DNA of 18,812 nt from Candidatus Woesearchaeota archaeon (GCA_018303225.1 JAGVYO010000025.1:1-18812), one strand, 5' to 3'; counted from the stretch's first letter, positions 1 to 5,993 are shown. Notes: generated by a model not told the origin, from the sequence alone. Program-made: numbers and translations.

Positions 1-605
1 CGCTGTTTTCAGCTGCGAGGTGCACTCTTTCAGCGCCTTTACGTCCGGAACCTTTGAGAAGCCGCCGATCTGCGGCAGCGGCGCGTGAACAGCCCTTCCG
101 CCAATGGCCGTGCTGAGCATATTCCCCGCTTTCTTCACGGCAAACGCATCGTACAGGAATTTCTTCTCCTTGTCGTTAAAATCCAGCACGGAATCCTTCC
201 TGAACACATCGGGCAGGGAGAACATATACATATGCAGCGCATGGTCGCGGATCATCAGCCCGTTCACGATGAGCTTTTTCATCAGGGCGGTCTGTTTGGT
301 AACTTCCACATCCAGCGCCTTCTCAATCGCCTCGATGGCGCACATGGTGTGGGCGATGCTGCACGTTCCGCAGATTCTTGCCACGGACACATGGTGTGGG
401 CGATGCTGCACGTTCCGCAGATTCTTGCCACGGACTGCGGGATGACCCTTATGTTCTGCCGGCGGATGGCCTGGGTAAAGAACCGCTTGTTGTCGGTGAA
501 CTTGATGTGGACGGCATGCACTTTTCCGTCCCGCACCTTCACGTCCAGGTCGGCATGGCCCTCCACTTTGCTGATGTTCTGGATGCTGATGTCCACTTTT
601 TTCAT
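1..605 (-). pseudogene. NiFe-hydrogenase large (catalytic) subunit, frameshifted, 3' end beyond window
   Basis: Start ATG at 605 in an ATGA overlap with the small subunit stop, giving a product beginning MKKVDISIQNISKVEGH. The N-terminal VEGH motif and the L1 motif RICGTCSIAH (Cys pair that binds the NiFe centre) are the signature of group 3-like cytosolic NiFe-hydrogenase large subunits. Just after the L1 motif an exact 47-bp tandem duplication (341-434) shifts the frame, and the original frame stops at 282 after 107 residues. The correct continuation (AIEAIEKALDVEVTKQTALM, then IRDHALHMYMFSLPDVF) is intact in another frame from about 388 to the window edge. Removing one 47-bp copy restores one frame, because 605 minus 339 minus 47 is a multiple of three. 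Either a real inactivating mutation or an assembly or strain artefact. The C-terminal Cys motif lies outside the window. Confidence 0.85.
341..434. repeat. Exact 47-bp tandem duplication inside hydrogenase large subunit
   Basis: Bases 341-387 and 388-434 are identical, and one further base (c at 388 and 435) also matches. The unit runs from CACATGGTGTGGG to TTGCCACGGA. 47 is not divisible by three, so the second copy breaks the large-subunit reading frame right after the RICGTCSIAH motif. Confidence 0.95.
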
Positions 606-1084
606 TTGACGCCAAACTCCCTGAAGCACTTGTCCAGCACTTCAAGAAAGGATTTCTCAAACATCGGGCAGCCAGCCACCTTGTCGTCCACCTTCACTAT
701 TTCATATAGGGTGCGGACTTTCCGGGCCTGCTTGAACTTCTTCAGCAGAAACTCGATCTCTTTCTTCCGCGCCGCATCAAACTCGTTCCGCTGGGCAGCC
801 GGCATGCCGACGATAGCGCAGGAGCCGATGGCAACCAGCTTCCTGCAGTTGGCCCTTATCTTTTTCAGCTCTTCGGCATCCTTGTCCGAAGCGATGGCGC
901 CCTCGACAAAGGCCACGTCCAGATTTTCCATGGAATTGTTCTTCTTCAATACACGGATGTGCCGGAAATCAATCTTTTTGCTCCATTCTTCATAATGGTC
1001 ATTCAGCATCTCGGTCAAAACGATGGTGGAGTCTTCGCAGCAGGTGAACGAGAACCAGCCTATCCTGAGCTTTTTGTCCGGCAT
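602..1084 (-). CDS. NiFe-hydrogenase small subunit (COG1941-like)
   Basis: Electron-transfer partner of the large subunit, 160 residues from ATG 1084. Visible motifs are GWFSFTCCEDS near the N-terminus, AFVEGAIAS, IGSCAIVGMPAAQRN and VAGCPM, the usual order for the proximal iron-sulphur cluster region. It is short, as in group 3 (FrhG/MvhG/HydD/HoxY-like) subunits, with no C-terminal ferredoxin-like part. The first ligand motif is a vicinal CC (C15-C16) followed by E-D, not the usual CxxC. An ATG at 1105 is also in frame, but it lies inside the TATA box; the box centre is about 24 bases from ATG 1084, favouring a leaderless start there. The stop overlaps the large subunit start as ATGA, so the two are probably translated together. 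The hydrogenase subgroup cannot be fixed from this fragment. Confidence 0.85.
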   Translation of the reverse strand: MPDKKLRIGWFSFTCCEDSTIVLTEMLNDHYEEWSKKIDFRHIRVLKKNNSMENLDVAFVEGAIASDKDAEELKKIRANCRKLVAIGSCAIVGMPAAQRNEFDAARKKEIEFLLKKFKQARKVRTLYEIVKVDDKVAGCPMFEKSFLEVLDKCFREFGVK

Positions 1085-1102
1085 GGGTTTTTCCGAACAA
1101 AA

Positions 1103-1113
1103 CATATATATAA
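1103..1113. promoter_or_regulatory. TATA-rich promoter shared by divergent hydrogenase and EamA genes
   Basis: CATATATATAA reads as a TATA box on both strands. Its centre is about 24 bases from the hydrogenase small-subunit ATG (1084, minus) and about 26 bases from the transporter ATG (1136, plus), the spacing expected for archaeal leaderless transcripts in both directions. Confidence 0.7.
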
Positions 1114-1135
1114 TGCTTTTCCTGTTTCAGGCAAA

Positions 1136-2056
1136 ATGAACCAGAAACAAGGGGTGTTGCTTGTTTTAGCTACTGCTGTTATCAGCGGCTTCTCCATCTT
1201 CCTCAACACGTTCAGCGTGGGCAGCATAGAGCCCTCGGTGTTCACTTTTCTCAAGAATCTGGTGGTAGCGGTGTTCTTAGCCAGCATCCTGCTTTTGACG
1301 AAAGAAACGAAGGCCTTGAAGCAATTGAGCAGGAAACAATGGTCGCAACTGGCTGCCATCGGTCTTGTCGGCGGATCTGTGCCATTCCTCCTCTTCTTCA
1401 ATGGATTGGCGATGACAAGCGCAGCCATGGGCGCGTTTATCCACAAGACCTTATTCATTTACGTATCGGTATTTGCGTTTTTCCTGCTGAAAGAGAAGCT
1501 CAATAAGAAAATTTTTGCGGCGGCGTTTCTGCTGCTCGTGGGCAATCTGCTCCTGTTGCAGGTAAGGACATTTTCTTTTGGTATGGGTGAGCTATTGATC
1601 CTTGTGGCCACTTTATTCTGGGCGTTTGAGAATGTGCTGTCCAAACATGCCTTAAACGAATTGTCGGGGAACGTGGTTGCGTTCGGGAGGATGTTCTTCG
1701 GATCGTTGTTTATCCTGGTTTACCTGGCCTTTACCGACAAGCTGCCTGTTCTGGCTTCGCTGTCCGGCTCTGCGGTCTTATGGACCTTGTTTACGTCGGT
1801 CCTGCTGCTGCTGTTCGTCATTACGTATTACAACGGGCTGAAATGGGTCAAGGTGTCAACAGCCGCTTCCATCCTCTTGCTGGGTTCACCAATCACTACG
1901 CTGCTGTCCTTTGCGTTCGGCGATGCTTCGGTGGCAGCACCCCAGGTTGTAGGAATCCTTCTGATTCTGGCAGGTGTCGCATTGGCTGTCTTTTTCGTAG
2001 AATTCTTCCCAAAGCCAGTCATGCTTTCTCGACCGCATAGCCGTAATGGATCATAA
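1136..2056 (+). CDS. EamA/DMT-family membrane transporter
   Basis: 306-residue protein with about ten hydrophobic segments in two similar halves, the layout of the drug/metabolite transporter (EamA) superfamily. Features include an N-terminal segment QGVLLVLATAVISGFSIFLN, a mid-protein LLILVATLFWAFENVLSK that begins the second half, and AASILLLGSPITTLLSF, the typical EamA-type segment near the end. Substrate unknown; relatives export metabolites or amino acids. The start was chosen because the TATA box at 1106-1113 sits 26 bases upstream, although the frame stays open further upstream. It is divergent from the hydrogenase genes, and its last 38 bases overlap the convergent HypC-like gene. Confidence 0.85.
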   Translation: MNQKQGVLLVLATAVISGFSIFLNTFSVGSIEPSVFTFLKNLVVAVFLASILLLTKETKALKQLSRKQWSQLAAIGLVGGSVPFLLFFNGLAMTSAAMGAFIHKTLFIYVSVFAFFLLKEKLNKKIFAAAFLLLVGNLLLLQVRTFSFGMGELLILVATLFWAFENVLSKHALNELSGNVVAFGRMFFGSLFILVYLAFTDKLPVLASLSGSAVLWTLFTSVLLLLFVITYYNGLKWVKVSTAASILLLGSPITTLLSFAFGDASVAAPQVVGILLILAGVALAVFFVEFFPKPVMLSRPHSRNGS

Positions 2057-2585
2057 CCCTATCCCCTACCTTGGCATCCGGCACCATTGCTTTCAGAACA
2101 GGTCTTCTTTTTCCTCTTCCATACTCCACAATTAAAGCGTCTTTTTTGATATCCGTCACTCTCCCTCTTTGGACCTTGCACAGCTCTTTCAGGGTTTCCG
2201 GCGCTTTCGCATAGGCGTACATCCCTTGTTCGATCACATGGTTGTGGCGCACGAGAAAATATTCTTTTAACACCTTCAAATCCCATCTGCCCTTTTTCAT
2301 TTCCCGGGCAATGGGTTTTATTTTTTCAAACGCCCTGAAATAAATCCTTTCCAGGATCTCTTTTGGAAGGGCTTTATTGCTCATGGCAGCTTTTTCTAAT
2401 TCCTTCAGCTGCACCTCACTTATTTCCCCTCTCTGCCGCAGGATAAACGAGCAGGGAAATGCATATAAATCTCCTTTTTTGAAACTGCCCTCTATGATTC
2501 TGGCCTGCCTTCTTTCAGAGCCGTAGTCAATGGTAGCGACATCCTTTCTAATCTCCATTATTTTTCCGGGAATTGCAAGGCACAT
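2019..2585 (-). CDS. HypC/HupF-family hydrogenase maturation chaperone with two HypC-like halves
   Basis: 188 residues beginning MCLAIPGKI, the invariant HypC start whose Cys2 binds the iron-carrying partner HypD in the family. Residues 1-42 match the first part of HypC (IDYGSERRQARIIEG, KKGDLYAF) but lack the usual GDYVLVHVGFA ending. Residues 55-130 are helical and unlike HypC (EYFLVRHNHVIEQGMYAY). Residues 135-188 are again HypC-like (RGRVTDIKKDALIVEYGRG, VGDRVMIHYGYAVEKA), this time with the ending but without an N-terminal MC. Normal HypC is about 75-90 residues, so this looks like a HypC split or duplicated around an inserted helical domain. It has its own TATA box at 2611-2618. The 3' end overlaps the EamA gene by 38 bases. 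The role in delivering the Fe ligands to the nearby hydrogenase is inferred from family and position. Confidence 0.8.
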   Translation of the reverse strand: MCLAIPGKIMEIRKDVATIDYGSERRQARIIEGSFKKGDLYAFPCSFILRQRGEISEVQLKELEKAAMSNKALPKEILERIYFRAFEKIKPIAREMKKGRWDLKVLKEYFLVRHNHVIEQGMYAYAKAPETLKELCKVQRGRVTDIKKDALIVEYGRGKRRPVLKAMVPDAKVGDRVMIHYGYAVEKA

Positions 2586-2610
2586 TTTAGGTTGTTGTTG
2601 GACGCTCTTG

Positions 2611-2618
2611 TATTTATT
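2611..2618 (-). promoter_or_regulatory. TATA-like box for HypC-like gene
   Basis: AATAAATA on the minus strand, centre about 29 bases before ATG 2585. No SD precedes the start, consistent with a leaderless or nearly leaderless mRNA. Confidence 0.5.
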
Positions 2619-2699
2619 CCTTTCTCACATTACTCATTAATCTACGTTCACAACTTTTACCATTAGAGTTTCTTTACTTTTTCATTGAATGGGCAGGAG

Positions 2700-2724
2700 C
2701 AAAAATTTTGGCACAAAATTTTTG
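2700..2724. repeat. Perfect 11-bp hairpin with 3-base loop
   Basis: CAAAAATTTTG (2700-2710), loop GCA, CAAAATTTTTG (2714-2724). It lies between the HypA and HypC-like genes. The compact form resembles the hairpin at 14333-14357 (CAAAAATTTCC, loop ACA, GGAAATTTTTG). Confidence 0.7.
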
Positions 2725-2743
2725 GGATGAATTTTACCACAAC

Positions 2744-2758
2744 AAAAAATATTTTTTT
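2744..2758 (-). terminator. T-rich terminator candidate after hypA
   Basis: The self-complementary run AAAAAATATTTTTTT lies 12 bases past the hypA stop. Archaeal transcription ends at T-runs, and the minus strand here reads ATATTTTTT. The hairpin at 2700-2724 lies a little further on. Confidence 0.45.
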
Positions 2759-2769
2759 CTATTGGAGTC

Positions 2770-3084
2770 TTAGCTTATGCCTATTACCTTTATCTCGCCG
2801 CCCTCCAGCACATCGGGCTTTTTGCCGCACCGCGGGCAGTCAAAGACGCAATAGCCATGGCCCTTCTCCACGATATGCGCCGGGCCTTGGTAGCCGCATT
2901 TGCACGACACCCTGCTTCTCTTAAAGGACACCTTCACCCTCCATCGGGTCATGTTCCTCAGCGTCTCTTCCACCTCTTCCGGGGTGACTTCGCCGAGCTC
3001 GCCCACTTCGACTTCCAGGGCTTTTTTTGCGCCGGCCTTTTTGGCCTCTTCCAGAATCCGCTTTGCGATAAGGGTTTCGTGCAT
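2770..3084 (-). CDS. hypA: HypA nickel metallochaperone for hydrogenase maturation
   Basis: 104 residues. The start MHE is the HypA nickel-binding N-terminus (His2, Glu3). The body ALEVEVGELGEVTPEEVEE matches the family, and the C-terminal half holds a zinc site: C61-x-C63 then C83-x2-C86 (DCPRCGK), followed by the closing GGEIKVIGI typical of HypA. The first pair is CxC here instead of CxxC. HypA delivers nickel to the hydrogenase large subunit, usually with HypB (not in this window). The start lies 2 bases after the stop of the membrane protein upstream, so the two are very likely one transcript. The neighbouring hydrogenase and HypC-like genes support the call. Confidence 0.92.
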   Translation of the reverse strand: MHETLIAKRILEEAKKAGAKKALEVEVGELGEVTPEEVEETLRNMTRWRVKVSFKRSRVSCKCGYQGPAHIVEKGHGYCVFDCPRCGKKPDVLEGGEIKVIGIS

Positions 3085-3086
3085 GC

Positions 3087-3386
3087 TCAGTGGACGCTCT
3101 TCTGAAGATGTTTCTCTCTTGCTTTATCTACGGCAACCATAAAAGTCCAGATAAGAATTATCGTTAGTGTGATAGTGACCCCCAGCGCCATGTCCGATGC
3201 AAGATTCTTCCCGCTCCAGAGCAGTTCCCTGTTCCATGCATGATCGACGATGCCGAAGACAGCACCCCCTAAAAACAGCTGGTTTAGCCACTGGTGATAC
3301 TTCCCTTTCATTGACGGAATTTTTCTCCGCATGATGAAATGGACAAATGCCGCCGCAGTAGGGACCAGATAGCAGGCCATGCGCAT
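3087..3386 (-). CDS. Small membrane protein of unknown function, paired with hypA
   Basis: 99 residues with about three membrane segments: residues 4-18, around 36-48 (LFLGGAVFGIVDHAW) and 64-86 (DMALGVTITLTIILIWTFMV). Polar residues in or beside the membrane parts (H16, H31, H49, W51, N52) could form a site, but no family is recognised. Start choice: GTG 3389, ATG 3386 and ATG 3380 are all possible; 3386 was chosen because GGAGAGGTG (3387-3395) lies directly before it, though this SD may equally serve 3380. It is directly upstream of hypA with a 2-base gap and is led by a TATA box at 3416-3424, so it is the first gene of a hypA operon. A role in nickel supply or hydrogenase assembly is a guess from position only. 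Confidence 0.65.
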   Translation of the reverse strand: MRMACYLVPTAAAFVHFIMRRKIPSMKGKYHQWLNQLFLGGAVFGIVDHAWNRELLWSGKNLASDMALGVTITLTIILIWTFMVAVDKAREKHLQKSVH

Positions 3387-3415
3387 CACCTCTCCTATGC
3401 CCTAACAATCGGGAG

Positions 3416-3424
3416 TATAAATAT
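3416..3424 (-). promoter_or_regulatory. TATA box for membrane protein-hypA operon, followed by SD
   Basis: ATATTTATA on the minus strand, about 34 bases before ATG 3386. The expected transcript start near 3394-3396 leaves a very short leader containing GGAGAGGTG, complementary to the archaeal 16S 3' end. Confidence 0.55.
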
Positions 3425-3490
3425 CTATCCGATGCTTATGCACAAAAATGCTGGACGGCATTTTTATGATTACTGCCAAATTGTAAGCAA

Positions 3491-3500
3491 TCTATTTAAA
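3491..3500 (+). promoter_or_regulatory. TATA box for pilin-like gene
   Basis: TCTATTTAAA, centre 27 bases before ATG 3523. It predicts a leaderless transcript, and no SD is seen. Confidence 0.6.
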
Positions 3501-3522
3501 TGCCTTTGTCGGATAGGGACCC

Positions 3523-4083
3523 ATGCTTCCCAAAAAAGCCCAGTCTGCCATGGAATTTCTGATGACGTACGGCTGGGCGATTCTGATTGTGCTGGTAGCT
3601 GTTGGAGCACTGGCTTATATGGGCGTGATGAAAGCAGACCGGTTTGCACCAGAGGCCTGTACACTGGCTCCCGGATTGTACTGCGCGGACTTCAGGGTCA
3701 CCAGCAGTGATGTTACGCTGCTGGTCGAGAACACATTAAACGAGGATGTCATCGTCACCCGGCTTTCGTTTCCGGATGTCTCGTGCGAAGAAGATGTCCT
3801 AACTGTTATCCCCAAGGAATCAAGGGAGACCCTTCAGATCGCCTGCAACCTGGCCGGATTGAGCGTGTTCAGGTCAAAAATCCACATCAGCTATCAAAAC
3901 GGCATTTTCCGCACCAAAGTGGGATCTCTCACGGCGCTTGTCAGTGACGCTACCAGCAGCTTCTCCCAGCAGACCATCTGTCGGGAAGCCCAGGACAACA
4001 GGCTGTGCGACGGTCTGGATATATTGTATGGGGAAGGTTATGGGGAGACGTGCTGCGCTGAGTTCGGACTATGCTGTGGGTAG
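3523..4083 (+). CDS. Pilin-like protein with class III signal peptide and C-terminal six-cysteine module
   Basis: 186 residues. The N-terminus KKAQSAMEFLMTYGWAILIV is the classic archaeal type IV pilin-like (class III) signal: a short charged leader, a prepilin peptidase site before QSAMEF and a hydrophobic assembly helix (about residues 8-34). Residues 40-150 look like a beta-rich extracellular domain with scattered cysteines (LYCADFRVTSSDVTLLVENT). Residues 152-185 form a compact module: C-x8-C-x-GLDI-x-YGEGY-x3-CC-x5-CC. The same module ends the lipoprotein encoded next (4279-4548), with 20 of 34 positions identical. In the family such proteins assemble into surface filaments or stay membrane-anchored. 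Disulphide bonding and filament formation are inferred. The TATA box 27 bases upstream fixes the start. Confidence 0.85.
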   Translation: MLPKKAQSAMEFLMTYGWAILIVLVAVGALAYMGVMKADRFAPEACTLAPGLYCADFRVTSSDVTLLVENTLNEDVIVTRLSFPDVSCEEDVLTVIPKESRETLQIACNLAGLSVFRSKIHISYQNGIFRTKVGSLTALVSDATSSFSQQTICREAQDNRLCDGLDILYGEGYGETCCAEFGLCCG

Positions 4084-4088
4084 GAAGT

Positions 4089-4096
4089 TTTATAAA
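4089..4096 (+). promoter_or_regulatory. TATA box after pilin gene, for lipoprotein operon or leader RNA
   Basis: TTTATAAA within GTTTATAAATGG, directly after the pilin stop. Its centre is about 27 bases before ATG 4119 and 187 bases before the lipoprotein ATG 4279. It predicts a transcript starting at about 4117-4120, with a long structured leader that includes both hairpins of element A. Confidence 0.6.
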
Positions 4097-4118
4097 TGGA
4101 AAAAATAAAAAAGTAAAA

Positions 4119-4220
4119 ATGTCAGAAATTTTCCACCAGTTTGGTGTGGCTGAAAGCCAATCCACCCCTTATGGGCGGAAAATTTCTGAGCATGCTCAAA
4201 AACCACCTGAATTGGGTTAG
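4119..4220 (+). CDS. Possible 33-residue leader peptide within twin-hairpin element
   Basis: An open frame starts at ATG 4119, at leaderless distance from the TATA box at 4089-4096. It encodes 33 residues beginning MSEIFHQFGVAESQS, ending PPELG, and stops at TAG 4218. It runs through the whole first hairpin and into the second. No family is recognised. It could be a regulatory leader peptide whose translation changes the folding of the two hairpins ahead of the lipoprotein SD, or simply an open stretch in a structured RNA. Confidence 0.25.
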   Translation: MSEIFHQFGVAESQSTPYGRKISEHAQKPPELG

Positions 4221-4264
4221 CTATGCTATGGGCATGCCACCCATCAGAGAAGGGCGGTTTTTGA
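4122..4264 (+). repeat. Twin-hairpin element, copy A
   Basis: Hairpin 1 has perfect 13-bp arms: TCAGAAATTTTCC (4122-4134) and GGAAAATTTCTGA (4177-4189), with a 42-base loop holding smaller stems (GGCTGAAAGCC, CCCTTATGGG). After a 6-base gap (4190-4195), hairpin 2 has 12-bp arms with one mismatch: TCAAAAACCACC (4196-4207) and GGCGGTTTTTGA (4253-4264), with inner stem TGGGT/ACCCA (4213-4217/4239-4243). Copy B at 5994-6109 has the same order, similar arm sequences and the same 6-base gap. Hairpin 2 ends 4 bases before the lipoprotein SD (4269-4274), so it could control translation there. Confidence 0.75.
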
Positions 4265-4278
4265 CAAAGAGGTGTTTT

Positions 4279-4548
4279 ATGCGTTCAAAGGATGTTATCG
4301 GGACATTCACCTTGGTTTTTCTGCTTACCTTTCTGATTTCAGCATGTGCCCCTTCTGATACCTCTCTGGAACAGCCGCTTGTCGGGGCAGAAGCCGGAGA
4401 AGCCATTCCCGAGACGGCATCCCCTGTGGAGAAAGGCATCTGCGAAGACGCTTCTGCCAATAACCTGTGCGAGGGCCTGGACATCGCCTATGGCGAAGGA
4501 TACCAGGAAGGATGCTGTACGGATTATAATATATGCTGCCAAAAATGA
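4279..4548 (+). CDS. Small lipoprotein with C-terminal six-cysteine module
   Basis: 89 residues. The start ATG 4279 follows GAGGTG (4269-4274) at a good distance; the frame is open further upstream, but that part is the hairpin element. The N-terminus is a charged region plus hydrophobic core ending in the lipobox I20-S-A-C23, so Cys23 should be lipid-anchored on the outer face of the membrane. A short Ser/Glu/Pro-rich linker (residues 24-52) leads to the module at 54-87: C-x8-C-x-GLDI-x-YGEGY-x3-CC-x5-CC. This is the same module as in the pilin-like protein upstream. The stop overlaps the start of the secreted cysteine-rich gene (ATGA), indicating translational coupling. Function unknown; it may be a membrane-tethered partner of the pilin or of the large secreted protein. 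Confidence 0.8.
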   Translation: MRSKDVIGTFTLVFLLTFLISACAPSDTSLEQPLVGAEAGEAIPETASPVEKGICEDASANNLCEGLDIAYGEGYQEGCCTDYNICCQK

Positions 4549-5990
4549 AACGAATACTCTTGTCGGGAATGATCCTGCTGGCTTTATTTTCAGCTATTGC
4601 CTATGCTGACGAATGTGCCGTAGAGGAGGTGCGAAATTCCATCAAGAAAGGGATGCTGGAATTCTTTGATAATCCTGATAATGGTACGTTCGATGCAGCT
4701 GAATTGCAGGAGATGATCACCTTCTACAAGACCCTTCCGGAAAATGCCCAATTGGCCGAATGCGCGCCGGTCCGCACGTCCCTGAATAAAGCGGCCGGTG
4801 TGGCAAGGGGCATCCCCACCTGCTCGGATGGCACCCATTATGGGAAATGTTCTGCTACCCAGCCTTATTATTGCTTTGCCGGCAAGCTGGTCCAGCGCTG
4901 CAGACTGTGCGGCTGCCCCGGCGACCAGCAATGCGATGAAAATTTCCGAAGTGCATTGCCTTGGAACCGCGGCCAATGGGGACAATGTGTTGCGGAAACA
5001 CCGGAAGACAATATCACCTGCTCAAGCGATGCGGACTGCGGAATAGATGATTTTACAGGAGCGCCCTTTTGCGAGGGCAGCCAGGTTCGTCGCAATTTCA
5101 TCGATTATACCTGCGATAACCCGGGCACGGCGCAATCCAGCTGTTCTTCCGCCACATCGGCCGCCTTGGTGCAGCAATGTTCAGGCACGGAAACCTGCCA
5201 AGACGGCGCCTGCGTACCGGACAACCAGACCATCCCTACTTCGCCGAACGATATCACTCTTACCGAGTCCGGCAATTACAAATTCCGTGGATTGTGGTAC
5301 AATGCCGCTTCCTGGGATGATGTCTACCTCAAACTGCCGCGGGACATGTTCATTGCATCCTACTTCGGCTATTATCCGCCGATGGGCGACGCGATTGATA
5401 TGGGCCCGATGAATGCCGGAGACAAGTTGGCGTTCCGATTCTCCACCCTATGGCACGAGAATCCGTATTACGGGGTTTCCACGGACGAGAATGACTGCAT
5501 GGTTGAGCAGCTTACTTCCTCCAAATGGCGCTTCACCTGCGATGATGGCGTGCATTACGATGCGGACTATAATGATCTCAGCTTCGAGGTGTACAAGGAA
5601 GAAGCCCTTCCGAAACCGCCCGTCAACGACACGCCGGTAAACGATACTCCGCAATGCCAGGGCTATGCGTATGCGGGCGGCTGCTGGTACACCAGCGCAT
5701 CCCGGGATGACTCGTGCACCACAATCTGCCAGCGGCATGGGGCGGAATGCAAACCCGACGGGGTTCCTGCCACTTCCCAGATGGCCACCAACGTGGTCCA
5801 GGCCTTGCTGCCGGGCTATACCTGTACGGAATGGCCGGGCTCTGCTGGCGAGAATTACCTGCGCATCTGGCTGGACAAGGCGAGCAGCTTCTACACGAGA
5901 TGCGGCTGGTCCAACGTGACCGTGGATTGCGGTGCCACGGTCTACTACACTTGGCATGACGTACGCTCGGTCTGCGACTGCAGTTATTAA
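4545..5990 (+). CDS. Secreted cysteine-rich multidomain protein (DUF4114-like region)
   Basis: 481 residues from ATG 4545, chosen for its ATGA overlap with the lipoprotein stop. The signal peptide is residues 1-21 (ALFSAIAYA, then DECA). Order: an EF-hand-like loop at 42-53 (DNPDNGTFDAAE, lacking an acid at loop position 3); a Cys cluster at 93-130 (CSDGTHYGKC, CRLCGCPGDQQC); a second Cys cluster at 159-223 (CSSDADCG, CDNPGTAQSSC, CQDGAC); a Thr/Ser/Pro linker; a DUF4114-like beta domain at about 236-350 ending in DYDA-type acidic residues (HYDADYNDLSFEVY); a repeat linker PPVNDTPVNDTP; and a C-terminal Cys-rich domain at 370-481 (GCWYTSASRDDSC, CDCSY). No membrane anchor follows the signal, so it is probably released or bound to the lipoprotein or pilin. 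Calcium binding and adhesion are inferred from domain type only. Confidence 0.8.
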   Translation: MKRILLSGMILLALFSAIAYADECAVEEVRNSIKKGMLEFFDNPDNGTFDAAELQEMITFYKTLPENAQLAECAPVRTSLNKAAGVARGIPTCSDGTHYGKCSATQPYYCFAGKLVQRCRLCGCPGDQQCDENFRSALPWNRGQWGQCVAETPEDNITCSSDADCGIDDFTGAPFCEGSQVRRNFIDYTCDNPGTAQSSCSSATSAALVQQCSGTETCQDGACVPDNQTIPTSPNDITLTESGNYKFRGLWYNAASWDDVYLKLPRDMFIASYFGYYPPMGDAIDMGPMNAGDKLAFRFSTLWHENPYYGVSTDENDCMVEQLTSSKWRFTCDDGVHYDADYNDLSFEVYKEEALPKPPVNDTPVNDTPQCQGYAYAGGCWYTSASRDDSCTTICQRHGAECKPDGVPATSQMATNVVQALLPGYTCTEWPGSAGENYLRIWLDKASSFYTRCGWSNVTVDCGATVYYTWHDVRSVCDCSY

Positions 5991-5993
5991 AAT

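Noticed and set aside
341..434. Programmed frameshift in the hydrogenase gene
   Set aside because: There is no slippery sequence; the frame change is fully explained by the exact 47-base duplication.
104..609. Plus-strand open frames across the hydrogenase region
   Set aside because: They are antisense to the hydrogenase large subunit; the minus strand shows clear family motifs.
959..1135. 59-residue N-terminal extension of the EamA transporter
   Set aside because: It overlaps the hydrogenase small subunit and the TATA box, and has no transporter-like features; ATG 1136 has correct promoter spacing.
4122..4264. Integron attC site
   Set aside because: Paired hairpins around a gene cassette suggested it, but no GTTRRRY/RYYYAAC core sites were found at the stem ends and no integrase is in the window.
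4141..4278. 46-residue extension of the lipoprotein upstream of ATG 4279
   Set aside because: It would bury the signal peptide and lipobox inside the protein and is read from the hairpin element; a good SD precedes ATG 4279.
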